A stretch of DNA of 64,000 nucleotides from Artocarpus heterophyllus (Eukaryota > Streptophyta > Magnoliopsida > Rosales > Moraceae), in contig JAJQZP010000480.1 of NCBI GenBank assembly GCA_025403435.1, positions 1-64,000 of the forward strand, read 5' to 3'. Of this stretch, positions 26,655 to 38,450 are shown one piece after another; within the stretch, counting starts at the first letter, position 1, and every line of letters starts with the position of its first letter. A program made the translations under genes and the position numbers. Below the pieces are notes generated by a model. The model was given only the letters and a program-made list of their open reading frames with translations. It made no database searches and had not been told where the DNA came from.

Positions 26655-27305
26655 ATGTCTACCTCCCAGTCCACGAAGAAAATAAAGAATGTCTGTGTCT
26701 TTTGTGGTTCCAGCCTTGGAAAAGATAAAGCTTATTTAGAAGCTGCAAATCACTTAAGGCAAGTCCTAGCACGCAAGAAGATTAACATAATCTATGGGGG
26801 TGGTAGTATAAAAATGATGGTAAATATGGCACTAGCAGCTAGGTCTAGCGACGCTACTGATGTAAGAATTTGGCCTCATATTCCAGTTGAAGGAAACCTT
26901 TGTAAGGAAGCCATAGGTAAGGGAGAAGGAGTCAGGAGTATCCCTAAAAATTTTAAAGACATAATCTATAATTCCGATGCTTTTATAGCATTACCTGGTG
27001 GTCTAGGTACTCTTGAGGAAATATTTATAGTTGCTTGTGGGCAATTGTTGAGCTTTTATTCCAAACCTTTGGGTCTGCTGAACGTAAAGGGTTTTTATGA
27101 CGGTCTTTTGAAATTTCTAGATTACGCTGTGGAAGAAAACATCACTACAGAATCGGAGAGACAAATCTTTGTCACTGCTTCAACAGCTGAGGAATTGATA
27201 GATAAAATGCAAATCATACATCCAGAATCCGACACTGCAACATCCAAGCTTGAATGGGAAAGGGAAAGCCGGGAGCGGCCAATTGATTTGAATCTCCATC
27301 TGTAA
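26655..27305 (+). CDS. LOG-family (cytokinin riboside 5'-monophosphate phosphoribohydrolase-like) protein captured in retrotransposon
   Basis: 216 aa from the ATG at 26655; an upstream in-frame GTG at 26616 is not a plausible plant start. The fold signatures of the LOG family are present: VCVFCGSS at 13-20, IIYGGGS at 45-51, DAFIALPGGLGTLEE at 108-122 with the PGGxGTxxE motif, and KPLGLLNVKGFYDGLL. LOG enzymes release active cytokinin bases from their riboside monophosphates in the cytosol. Deviations: the segment normally reading like GLMG after GGGS is KMMV, the IPK loop region is rewritten (WPHIPVEG), and the usual MHxRKxxM helix carrying a substrate-binding Arg is replaced by IPKNFKDI. 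Activity is therefore doubtful or altered. The C-terminus ends LNLHL, an LxLxL pattern. Plant LOG genes normally have several introns; this copy has none, consistent with capture through RNA. The frame is uninterrupted. Confidence 0.9.
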   Translation: MSTSQSTKKIKNVCVFCGSSLGKDKAYLEAANHLRQVLARKKINIIYGGGSIKMMVNMALAARSSDATDVRIWPHIPVEGNLCKEAIGKGEGVRSIPKNFKDIIYNSDAFIALPGGLGTLEEIFIVACGQLLSFYSKPLGLLNVKGFYDGLLKFLDYAVEENITTESERQIFVTASTAEELIDKMQIIHPESDTATSKLEWERESRERPIDLNLHL

Positions 27306-28245
27306 TCTTTTTGTTTTATCTTTGGCATGTAGGCATGTGTGTCCGTATTTCGTGTGTTACGAATAACCGTTTGCCTTGTATTATGTGTTTCTTGTGGTAC
27401 GTCGTTGTTAAATCTTTTAGATTCATTGAGCCTAATGCCGGGATGGCTAGATACGGAGTACTTGATGCTCTCGAAACGCATCCTTCTTAAGGTCCGATCT
27501 TTTGTTTATCGATGTTTTTGTATCCTCTAAGCATGCATGATATGGATAGCTGGTATACGGAGTGCCTTGTACTCTCGAAACGTATCCGTATTATGTTTGT
27601 AATGTGTAATATTCTGTTAATATTATGTGGAAGTACCAGAGTCAGTTATGAGGATATTCCATATGAAATATGAGTATATTATTTGGATTGAATGTTTGTG
27701 TCATGAGAATAGCTGTTTAATGAAAAATATGTCGGGTTTGTCTGCAACTCTGAGATTCCGTTTAATATCTCTATGAGTAAGTTTAATGTATAGTTTTGAA
27801 TAAAAGCGTTTGTGATATATGTTTTATGATTATGTTTTAGTTTATTAGTTGAGGTATGAAATCAAATATATTTGACTTTTCCTTACTCAAAAAGGAAAAG
27901 GAACCTAAAGATGAAGTATATAAAATTTCTCTGGCAATCTCCTTAAATGTGATTGTAAATCACAGTCCATGGACAATGAAGGACTGGAATCATGGTATGG
28001 TCAATATGTATGCCTGATCAGATTCTTAGACTATTATACGGTGTTATAAGTTGAAACTTGTCAGAAATACTCTCATTGAGGGATTTAGGAGTAAGATTTA
28101 TTATGCAAGTAAATAAGTGGAGATACGATAACTTAACTTTGGAAGATAAACAACATTAACGGTTTAGACTCGGAATTGGAATCATAATGGAATCAAAATT
28201 TTTACTAGTATTGCTGAATTGAAATTTCGAGGACGAAATTTCTTT
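27306..28245 (+). other. Retrotransposon 3' internal region, non-coding
   Basis: From the LOG-like stop to the polypurine tract no frame of note is found. The last bases (near 28229-28246, TCGAGGACGAAATTTC) match the conserved 3' flank of chromovirus-type elements as I know it, indicating the backbone from which this non-autonomous element derives. Confidence 0.55.
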
Positions 28246-28259
28246 AAGGGGGGTAGAGC
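28246..28259 (+). other. Polypurine tract
   Basis: AAGGGGGGTAGAGC immediately before the 3' LTR, in the position used to prime plus-strand synthesis. Confidence 0.9.
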
Positions 28260-30233
28260 TGTGACACCCGTTATTCTCCTAACGGGTATTGAGGTAATTA
28301 AATTAATTTTTAATGTATAAAAAAAAAATTGCTTCATTTAAATTTATTTTATAATATTTATTTTTATCTATTTTTAAGTTTTCTAAAATTCTCCTATATT
28401 TATTTAGTATGATTACTAAAAAGCCTTAGAACTTCTAATAAATCTCAAAAATGTCATATTGGCATTATGTGTGTTAAAGTCTTTAGATGAGACATAAGGA
28501 TATCTTTTCCAACTACTCTTGACCCTCATTTTCTTTATTTCCTCCGTGACATGCTTCAACATGTCTCCTCTATAATTGTTTCCATCACTTCTCTTCAAAG
28601 ACTTCATCTTTTCTTCCTTTCTCTTCCACGGTTCCCACACTCTTCTTCTCATTTCCTTGCTGAAGCAAAATACTTAGAGAACTTCTTCAAGGCAGCCATA
28701 AAAATCAGCCACCATCACCTCCATTTGAGCAAGAATTTCAGTCATACCGAAGTAAAGGAACCTGTTTTGAAGCCATTTCAAGCTTCCAACTAACCATAAT
28801 CCGAGGTTAGAATCTTATGAACAAATTTAGTCTTTCATTTATAAATTTTCTTTTATACTAAAGGATTATTCAAATTTGCGTTCTTAAACCTAAGTATATG
28901 TTTGTTGCTATTTTGGAGCATATGTATGAAGTCTAAGTGTATATGCCATAGACAGAAAATTTATATTGTTAAACTTTATAATACCTCTATGGGCAGTGGT
29001 TATTTCTTGAAATTCTAAGATTAAATTAAAATAAATTTTATGAATGTAGTTGTATGTTGTGCTTTAGTTTTAATTGTCCTTATGCACGCCTTAGGATCAA
29101 GGGAGTATGGAGCTAACGTTAATTGATTCCAGGATTAAGAGACTGTTGATAAGCTTGAAAGGTAGGGATTCTATTACTCATCTTTTGTGAGGTTTTTATA
29201 GAATTAAAATTGATTGTTTTGCCGCAATATATATATCTATGTTGAACTGATATTATATGTGTATCACATATGAAACTATGACATGGACTCGTCTTGTATT
29301 GTACGGCGAGGAACATAATGAATTGACACATGTTATAAATTGAGAAGCATGGTTAGGAAAATTAACTCTATTAATAATGATTTAATATAGAGAAATTGTG
29401 AGACATGAAAAGGGCGACGGTTACGTCCTTGGGCATGAATACCCTAAAAGGTAAAGTAGGGGGAAGGCGATGACGCTTCCTTGGGTTGAAAGTCCCAGAA
29501 CACACTGTACAGGAATCGATTTGGTGAGGACTCGGGGCTTGATGTCCCCTCACCGGAACACCCTTGGAATGTTTATAGGGTGATCAAGTGCGCCCATTTG
29601 GGTTTCGATGAGTTGAGTGATACTCAATTTAACATGGATACCTAGGAACAATGATGATTGTTAATATTTGTATAAATGTGTAATTATGACACTTGGTAAT
29701 GATTAACTACGGTATCCATAAGATGTGATCATAATAAACCTCATAATCTGGAATATGATGTAACTTATTAACCATGCAGATTTTAATGTGGTAATGATAA
29801 AAACCTAAAGGTGAGTAATGGCTTTCTCTACTGAGCATAGTGTTGCTCATACCCTTATGTTTTTATCTTTTCAGGACTCACTAAGTGTGAGGTGGCTACG
29901 AGAAATATAGTTGAGGAAGTGATGTAGCTATATTACATTGGGACTGCTTCAATTGTTGAGAATGTTCTTCATGATAATGTAAGCATCAATTGTTACTTTC
30001 TGTGACTGTATTACAATGTGTTGAGGGTTAAAATGATGATGACAACAGTTTATATTATTAAATTTAAGGTGCTACATTAAAACTGTGGTTTATTTATCGT
30101 TTATATTTTTATTTTTGAGTTGAGAGTTTTCATTTAAGTCCCGGGCAAATTTTAATTTTTAAGGTTTTACTTTTATTATTTATTTTTATTTTATCTCATT
30201 AAAAACTGTTAACCCCCACATAGGGGCGTTGCA
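28260..30233 (+). repeat. 3' LTR (1974 bp)
   Basis: Begins TGTGACACCC and ends TTGCA. Differences from the 5' LTR are G at 28462, 28757 and 30231, and one AT unit fewer near 29226-29237. It is followed by TTTAT (30234-30238). Confidence 0.95.
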
Positions 30234-30238
30234 TTTAT

Positions 30239-31590
30239 ATAAACTTCATCATAACATAACTAACAAATGTTTCATTTTCCACCTTTATAACTAGAAATAA
30301 AACTCCCACTCATAACTTCACAATTAAACCACGATGAAAACAACAAAACACCCAAAACAGAAAAATGCTTAATAAAACACATTAACAAAAAAAAAAAAAA
30401 AAAAAAAAAAAAAAACGACTGCCTTCTGCCCTTAAAACTTCTGAAAGTGAAAATTAAGTTTAATTTCTAACAGGTACACTCTTGTTATATATGGTACTCC
30501 AACCAATATTATCAAATCTTAAGAATCATCAAATAACCAACGTTTGAGATGAACCAAGGTGATATGCATGACAGCTCCTAAGTGATAACTGATTTGCTTA
30601 TACATGCGCTTGTATAAGCCTAACACGTGATATCTTATCTCTTGCGTTTAAATTTGTATTCCCACAATAAAAAAGATTGCCTTTGCCCCATAAAAAAAAT
30701 GCCTAATAATTGAAACTTTTTAGTTATCCACAATTAGTGGAAATCAGGCTGGTCTAATTAGATACCACATTTGTGTGCTTCTAATTACTTCAGCCAATAA
30801 GCTTCACTTCCGCATATATGCAGCTCTTGACTCACTTAAGGGGCGGCATTTCTCATTACCAACTCCCAAAAATGCCCTTTCCTTCATGCATTGCACACTA
30901 GTTTATGAAGCAAAAAACAAATATTTTTTTTGGTAAACTATGGAAGCAAAATATGCTAAACATGTAATTAAAAAAATGGTAACACCAATCCAAAAAAATA
31001 AAATAATGGGTTGTCATATTTATAACAAATTACATGCTCTCCAAATGGCCATTGCTTTCAAGTATTTTGAACTTTTTTTTTTTAATTATTGGTCCCACTT
31101 CCAACATCCACATTAAATCATCAAACAACTCTTTCAAAATCCTCATGAGAACATGTTGGGAGAGAAGCCATCACTTCCGGAGGGAGTTTGGCCGTGAGAG
31201 ACTTTCCTGTGAACATATATATATATACACACACACACACACAACATTACATATACATATATATATATATATATACACCACTATATATACATACGTATAT
31301 ATATGCCCTTTCAAGTGGAGGAAGCATAGGAGGGTATAAGTGCAAAGGATATTTTAGAATGTGCTGTCGAGCATCGGTACGAGCATATACATCTATCAAA
31401 AATTCCTTTTTGCGTCTCCATAAATTGTCTCATCATGGCCATCCATTGAACACACTCACAAAGACTTATCAATCTCTACACAACAAGATTGTTTAGAGCA
31501 GTAGTAGTGGTTATACTCTTCTCTTTTCTCCACTTTTTTCTTGTTTGTTTTCCTTTGAGAAAATTTCAAAAAAAAGAGAGAAAAGAAAAG
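30239..31590. promoter_or_regulatory. PHO1-like gene upstream region
   Basis: 1.35 kb between the retrotransposon and the PHO1-like ATG. It holds a pure A run (30387-30415), AT/AC microsatellites (31205-31310) and, just before the ATG, a purine-rich leader. No reliable TATA position or P1BS (GNATATNC) site could be assigned by eye. Confidence 0.45.
31205..31310. repeat. AT/AC microsatellites upstream of PHO1-like gene
   Basis: Alternating AT, AC and AT blocks about 300-390 bp upstream of the start codon. Confidence 0.85.
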
Positions 31591-32310
31591 ATGGTGAAGT
31601 TTTCCAAGCAGTTTGAAGGACAACTAGTCCCTGAATGGAAAGAAGCTTTTGTTGATTATTGGCAACTCAAGAAGGACCTCAAAAAAATCCATCTTCTCAA
31701 TACTCTGAACAACAACAACAACAATAACAACTCATCAACCAAGCAACAAAACAGCTTTTTTTCCAACACCCTCTTGACATCTCTCAAGAAGTTCTCTTTG
31801 TTTGGTCCTCAAAGTAGAGACCGTCATGAAGTTATTCATGTAACACGTTTCTCTGTCTCTCTCTCTTACTCTCTCTCTCTAAATATATAATATGTTCTGT
31901 TTTGGTCTTGTGTTGTGAACTAATATTATGTTCATTTCAATATTGATTTCCTTTAGGTTCATAAGAAACTAGCCTCCTCGGCAAGTAAGGGAGATGTGTA
32001 TGAGACCGAACTGCTTGAGCAATTCGCCGACACTGAAGCAGCCAAAGAGTTCTTCAACTGTCTAGACCATCAGCTCAACAAGGTGAACCAGTTCTACAAG
32101 TCGAAAGAGAGAGAATTTATTGAGCGAGCAGAGTCTTTGAAGAAACAGATGGAGATTCTCATCGAGGTCAAGACCGCATTCAATCAGCAGCGCGACAAAG
32201 GTGGCGCTTCCTTGCAGGATTCCAAGGATGATCCTTCCATATCATGCACAATCTCTTGTGGTATGCATACAAAAATAACGCCCATCAATTCTGTTTTCTC
32301 ACCACACGTG

Positions 32311-32359
<49 letters not shown>

Positions 32360-35300
32360 TATGTTTCAATTATTTGATATAAATGTCTTCAAATTTAATG
32401 TTCAAATACAAGTTGAAATATTAGTTCTTCTGCAACTTTATGGTTGTTCAATGTGGTAATATAGAACTATATAAGTTGAAGAAAAGTCAGAACTTAGTGT
32501 GATTCCATCAACCTTAAAAGGTGTTAATAGGGGAAAAATTTGGAACAATAGATATGAAAGATCTTTTTTGCAATATGTTTCTCATTTTTTTTTTCCTTTT
32601 GTGCACAGAGGAGTCCGTTGGGGACAGAAGTGAACAAGAGCAGCCTCAGGACAACATTACAGATGAGATGGACAAAAATGATGTGGCATACTCGGAGAGC
32701 CCAAGATCAGATGACATGGGGAAATCAATGGCAATCAGCAGGGAAGATAGCAAACTAAGAACCATGTCGGGTCGGGTTTTCAGCTGCCAAGGCAGGAACA
32801 TTGGGATAAACATCCCACTCACAACACCATCGCGCACTTTCTCCGCGATCAGTTACTTAGTGTGGGAAGATTTTGTCAACCAGTCCTCAAAGAAATGCAA
32901 TCCTGCTGAAGGCGGCAGCAGGCTGCGCATTAACAGGGCGAAGCTTCATCATGCTGAGAAAATGATCAAGAAAGCTTTTGTTGAGCTCTACAAAGGCATA
33001 GGTTATCTCAAAACTTATAGGTATATATATCAATGAGCAAAAAATTATGATAAGTAAATCTTTTGAGTTTTTATTTGGTATAGAAATTGAAATTTTTGTG
33101 GTGGATAATTATGGTTTTCAGGCACTTGAACATGCTTGCCTTCATAAAGATCTTAAAGAAGTTTGACAAAGTAAGCAAAGTAAATGGCTTTATGTTACTT
33201 TTTAGATGTAACATTTTTTTTTTTTTTTCATGTTATACTAAAAGGGATGATAATCACCTCTGTTTCTTTCAGGTTACTGAAAAACAAGTTCTTCCCATTT
33301 ATCTTAAAGTGGTTGAGAGTTCATATTTCAACAGCTCAGATAAGGTAATTTTTGACCAAGATACAATTTATTTATTTATTTTATTTTTATACCACACTTG
33401 CAAATATCTATTCAGACATTTAGGATCCTGTTCAGGTATTGGCCACCAGAAATAATTTCATCTGGGCTTTTTTTATTTTCCTTTTCCGACAATGTCAAGT
33501 GGCCGTCGATCCTATAGTTCATGTGGTTTGATAATGTATGTCCTTAGATTCATTCAAAATCAGTGCTAGATATACTTGTCTGTCTGAGTCATAAATTGAA
33601 ATTTCAAAAAAAAAAAAAAACTTTCAAAAAAATATTTTGCTAATAAGTCTCAGAAAATGACAGGTGATAAATCTAGCAGACGAAGTTGAGGAGCTATTCA
33701 TCAAGCACTTTGCTGAAGAAGACAGAAGAAAGGCCATGAAATACCTTAAACCCCATCAGCGCAAAGAATCACACTCTGTAACCTTCTTCATTGGTGAGTA
33801 CTCTTTGTTTAGTACTTTGCATAACTAGAAGAAAAAACAAGTCCTTTTGAACTATAACTCTATGTTTAGCGGAAAACTTTAACCTTAATCACTTTTTTTG
33901 ACAATATAAGATTTAACAGCAAAAAAGGAAAAAAGAAGTTAAAAAAAGAGGTCCCACTTGGGCCACTAGACTGAAACTTAAGGCAGTGACTGGTTTACCT
34001 TTTATATTTTATTTTTATTTTTATTTTCTTTTACTTTTTTATTAGTGGTGGGGTGATAAAGCAAGGTCCCATATATCTTTGAGACAAACTTGGTCGTACA
34101 AAAGTTTTAACAAAAGGCTTTCAAGACCTATAGGGAAGCACTATTTGTTATGTTTGTGTGGTACATCATACATGGTTTGTTGCTTGGACAACAGTAAAAT
34201 TAAAAAAGGGCGCAATTCAGATGTTTGTGACAACAGATACTTATTCAAGACTATGAATTTCTTATGGAGAATCATCCACTTTAGAATGTGTCCTCAAGAC
34301 ATGATTAGTGAAAGATCACAGTCAGATTTCAAGTGGACAAAAAGGGCAATATGGCTACGGTGTCATAGGTTTCACTTTTCTAGCCAAGCAAGGCACTCAA
34401 CACTTGTGTCTCATGTGACTCGGAAAATGGGTTGTTTTATCTTAAAATTTTTCACTTTTAACAATGAAAAGGAATTAGATGACAAAAATTCATGACTCAT
34501 TCTTTTACTTGATCTTACTCAGGACTATTCACTGGATGCTTCATTGCCCTCTTTACTGGATATGTCATAATGGCTCATATCACTGGGTTGTATAGACGAC
34601 AGGAAAAGACTTCAATTTACATGGAAACTTCATATCCTGTACTTAGGCAAGTAGTTTTCTCAGCCACCAAACAACCTTATAACCTTTTCTTAAAGGGGTC
34701 CTAAAAACTGTAAAAATTTTGCTTTAAAACAGGTAGATGAAAATATAATTTCTTCTTTTTTGCAGCATGTTTAGCCTATTGTTCCTTCACTTCTTTCTCT
34801 ATGGTTGCAACATCTTTGCGTGGAGAAAGACACGTATAAATTATAGCTTCATCTTTGAGCTGACTCAGAAAAAAGAGCTCAAGTACAGAGACGTATTTTT
34901 GATCTGTACTACATCGATGACTGTGGTGGTTGGTGTCATGTTTGTCCACTTGTCTTTGCTATCAAAGGGGTATTCTTATACCCAAGTTCAAGCGATTCCT
35001 GGTCTTCTTTTATTGGTAATTAAATGGACCCCTTTTTTCTTTTGCTAATATTTGGCTTTTCATTGTCAAACTTGCTTCAATATTTACATGAACTGCAGGC
35101 CTTCTTACTGTTTCTGGTTTGCCCCTTCAACGTCTTCTACCAATCAAGCCGTTATCGCTTTCTTCGTGTGATAAGAAACATCATTTTGTCACCTCTCTAC
35201 AAGGTAACACCCCATTTGGCTGAAAGACTATTAGCTCAAATCTTAAAATTATGATATCTAACTTAAATGATTTATTTTTTTTTTTTTTCAAATATATGTA

Positions 35301-37058
35301 GGTTGTCATGTTGGACTTCTTCATGGCTGATCAACTTTGTAGTCAGGTAATTTTTTAGCAAGCACTTACAAATAAGCTGGCATAATATTGTGAACATACC
35401 CATTTAGCCATTGTTAATCCTCTGGTTTATAAATAATGTTATTAACTTCATGATTTTGAATAGGTTCCAATGCTGAGGAACCTTGAGTACGTGGCATGTT
35501 ACTACATAACTGGAAGCTACAAAACTCAGGATTATGGCTATTGCATGAGAGCTAAGCATTACAGAGATCTTGCGTATGCGGTTTCCTTCCTGCCGTACTA
35601 CTGGAGAGCCATGCAGGTTTAGCAAACAAAAAGAATCACAATTTATCTTTTGCCTATTTTTCTTTTTAGGACATGAAAATGAATTTTACCAACCTCGGTT
35701 TTTTTTTTTTTTTCTTCTTTTTACAGTGTGCTCGGCGGTGGTTCGACGAGGGACAGAAGAGTCACCTTGTGAATCTCGGAAAGTATGTGTCCGCCATGTT
35801 GGCCGCGGGGACCAAAGTGGCTTATGAGAAAGAGAGGAGTGTTGGATGGCTCTGTCTTGTTGTGGTAATGTCAAGTGTTGCAACAATGTACCAATTGTAT
35901 TGGGACTTTGTAAAGGATTGGGGTTTGCTGCAAATAAACTCCAAGAACCCATGGCTTAGGAATGAATTAATGCTTCGCCGAAAGATCATTTACTACATCT
36001 CCATGGTATTGAGTTCATGTCCTCTAATGGCCTGCCCTTCTCTCAATTCTTTCTTCATCAGAAGAGTCTATGGGCCATTCACGTACAATTGGCACCAAAT
36101 ACATCATCTAGCATTAGTAAATAAACAAAAAAAGATTTTAAAAAGGAGGGGCGTAAGATGGATGATAAGCATTTCTCTTATAGCTAAAGCAAGTGCAAAA
36201 TGAACATATTCCTGAAAGAGAAAACTGATATTGCCATATTCGAACATGGAAAGATTCCAAGTCCAATCCATTGAAGACAAGATGAGACACATAGACATAG
36301 ACATTGTGTTATGAGATTCCACACAAATTTTGGAAAGACTGTTTTTTAAAAATTAAAAAAAAAAAATCCAATTTGTGATATAGCTACAGGGCAATATGTT
36401 TCCAATCTGGTTTTTTGAGCTGTGCATTTGTATGTCATGCAGGGACTAAACCTAGTTCTCAGGCTCGCGTGGTTACAAACTGTTCTCCACTCAAGCTTTG
36501 AACATGTTGACTACAGAGTAACTGGTCTATTTTTAGCAGCCCTTGAAGTCATTAGAAGGGGGCTGTGGAACTTTTTCAGGTAAAACAACAAGAAGTATTT
36601 TTCTTTAACCGATGCCATGAGAAAAGTGATGCTTTTTTTGTTCTTTAATTATTATTCTCACCTATGCCCTTAAGCTTTAGAGTCATTGTTACTTGGTTCT
36701 TTGAATTTTAGAAGCCTTTATTTTGTCCACTGAAATTTTTATTTGGTCCCATTATATCCCTTTTGCTAGAATTTTCGTTAAATATTGATGAAAAAAGTAA
36801 GATTAATTTCAAATTTACGACGTTAAATAGAAAGTTTTTAAAGTTTTAAAATTGAGGTGAGAATGATCTTAAAATTCGTGGCCAGGAGTGAGAATAATTC
36901 TACTTTTTATTCTTATATATCAAGAAGTATATACTTAAGCATGGTTTATAATGAAATGGTTGATCAGGTTGGAGAATGAGCATCTCAATAATGCAGGCCA
37001 TTTTAGAGCAGTTAAGACCGTGCCACTGCCTTTCCATGAAGTGGACGAACAAGACTAA
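31591..37058 (+). CDS. PHO1-H1: PHO1-family phosphate exporter (SPX-EXS), 14 exons
   Basis: Exons: 31591-31839, 31957-32260, 32609-33020, 33122-33170, 33273-33344, 33664-33793, 34523-34646, 34766-35015, 35099-35203, 35302-35346, 35464-35616, 35727-36005, 36443-36579, 36968-37058. They give 2400 nt and 799 aa, close to Arabidopsis PHO1 (782 aa). The protein opens [20 protein letters not shown] (SPX domain, about residues 1-338, including [12 protein letters not shown]). Membrane helices follow from about 405 ([14 protein letters not shown]), then the EXS domain (about 565-770, with [20 protein letters not shown]), ending HEVDEQD. PHO1 proteins load phosphate into xylem and sit in Golgi/endomembranes; SPX senses inositol pyrophosphates. 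The N-terminus resembles the PHO1;H1 branch more than PHO1 itself, so the symbol is tentative. Introns are GT-AG except intron 7, which is GC-AG. Intron 2 contains an (AT)n tract and intron 13 a small MITE. Confidence 0.93.
32315..32356. repeat. (AT)n tract in PHO1-like intron 2
   Basis: About 40 bp of alternating AT inside intron 2; it generates spurious reading frames on both strands. Confidence 0.9.
34647..34765 (+). other. GC-AG intron (intron 7 of PHO1-like gene)
   Basis: The donor reads AG|GCAAGT and the acceptor TTTTGCAG|C. This join gives PVLSMFSLL, the sequence expected for PHO1 proteins. Using the nearby GT four bases downstream would place an in-frame TAG after His-Val, so the GC donor is required for a full-length product. 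Confidence 0.9.
36651..36899. mobile_element. Small MITE in PHO1-like intron 13
   Basis: About 250 bp with inverted ends (AATTATTCTCAC on the left, GTGAGAATAATT on the right) and an AT-rich interior with no frame. It sits well inside intron 13 and does not disturb the splice sites. Confidence 0.6.
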
Positions 37059-38450
37059 TTTGTTTGATGGTGCCCCATTTTGCCAAACATTAGTTGACGA
37101 ATGCGGAATAGGATTCGGGGTTATGGACGCGTATTTTTCCAACAAATGTTTCCAAGAGGAACCTTGCACTAATTTTAGTTGATGGAATAAAAAGGAAAAG
37201 AAAAAGAGGAAACATCAATTTGTTTCTAATTGACTCTGAGGGATTTTGGCTGGTCAGTCACTAGTCAATCCTTAATACTTGTATACAAACATGTCCTTCA
37301 TCAATTAGAAATGATGCAAGAAAAAAAAAAAAAAAAACCAATTGTTGGTTGGAAATATTACGTTGGTCTTCTTTCTTTCTTTTTTTTGATAACGAAAAAA
37401 AGAGGGTCTAGCGGTACACATCAAGCCCTCGTCCCCTTCGGCTCTTTGGCAGTCGGCACTACATCAAAGGAGTAGACGGGACCTTACAACATGTTATAAA
37501 CTTGTTTGTGTATGTTGATTTTAATATCCTAATTTAGAATGAACTTGTGTTATAAATGCATATAAAGGTTTTAGAATTTTATGGCCTATGTGCATATATA
37601 TTATTAATATTTATTTAATTAATTATAAAGTCTGAACAAATAAATGAAATTTTATTGATTAGTCTTACGGAAGTTAGTTTTTTAATTTATGTGGCACCAT
37701 GAAAGAAACTGTTAATCCTAATATTTTGAGGAAACTAGTCCTCTCTCTACCCTACCACCTTATATATATAAGCGTAAGTCCAATTCTGTCAACAAGACTC
37801 ATAATCGAAAGTCTAATGGTTATGAACAAGGGAGAGTTTCTCTATAAACCGTCTGATACTCACTTCAGGATTTCTCCATGGATTAAAGTATATCTTCTCT
37901 CAATTAAAGAATTTTAAAAATCATATTGTTTTAAAATTTTGAGGCAAAACACACAACAAATGCAATTAGTGAACATTGAGGCAAAATTTCATCCAAATGC
38001 AAATAAAACACAAAATAAGTAACTAAAATTCCAAAATTGAACTGAGTAACGTGTACCAATGATCTTTTAATTTTTTTTATTAAGTCACGGTTTGGTTCTT
38101 CTTTTTTCAAGTTTAGCAAAATAACCTTTAACTCTTTAAATCTTGGCAATCGATGAATTTCTGTTAAAATTAACCTAAAACCTAACAAAATCTAGCATCT
38201 ACACATCGGGTGGGGATTTTTTTTAGAGGGTAAGATCATATTTTCATTATAGTGGGTAGATTTTGGGCTTTAAAACTTGTATGTCTTGGTTGATTTAGAG
38301 TGTTTGAAACAATAATTAAAATTATTAGTTAAAAATATATTTTATTGTAATATATAAAGACTTTATATTATAATAATTTTTTAATTATTATTATAATATA
38401 TAAAAACTTGCGTCGAACCATAGCTGCCAACAGGGCATACGGTTTCTTCA
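37059..38450. other. Intergenic between PHO1-like gene and next gene
   Basis: 3' untranslated region and spacer. Short frames without motifs. At 38040-38160 there is sequence reminiscent of the foldback elements; no gene supported. Confidence 0.5.

Larger units (their letters stand above)
22024..30233 (+). mobile_element. Complete non-autonomous LTR retrotransposon carrying a LOG-like gene
   Basis: An 8.2-kb element with two LTRs (22024-23999 and 28260-30233) beginning TGTGACACCC and ending CA, bordered by TTTAT duplications. The primer-binding site follows the left LTR and the polypurine tract precedes the right one. The 3' end context, GAGGACGAAATTTCTTTAA followed by GGGGGG and TGTGACACCC, is what I associate with Ty3/gypsy chromoviruses. 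The 4.26-kb interior encodes no protease, reverse transcriptase, RNase H or integrase that I can see. It carries an unrecognised 173-aa ORF and an intact 216-aa LOG-family ORF, both on the element's sense strand. It must therefore have been mobilised by an autonomous relative. The LTRs differ by three substitutions and one AT unit, so insertion was recent. Confidence 0.95.

Noticed and set aside
24025..28245. Search for pol domains or a CRISPR-like or other bacterial system in the window
   Set aside because: No reverse transcriptase, integrase or protease motif was found in the retroelement interior. No spaced identical repeats of CRISPR type occur anywhere; the TGTCGTTT cluster has irregular spacing and only an 8-bp unit.
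34079..34495. 138-codon frame between PHO1-like exons 6 and 7
   Set aside because: Lies wholly inside intron 6 (33794-34522) with no known motif; the exon 6 to exon 7 join is well supported by protein continuity.
34651..34652. Canonical GT as donor of PHO1-like intron 7
   Set aside because: Joining from this GT to the acceptor gives an in-frame TAG immediately, whereas the GC donor four bases upstream restores the family sequence.
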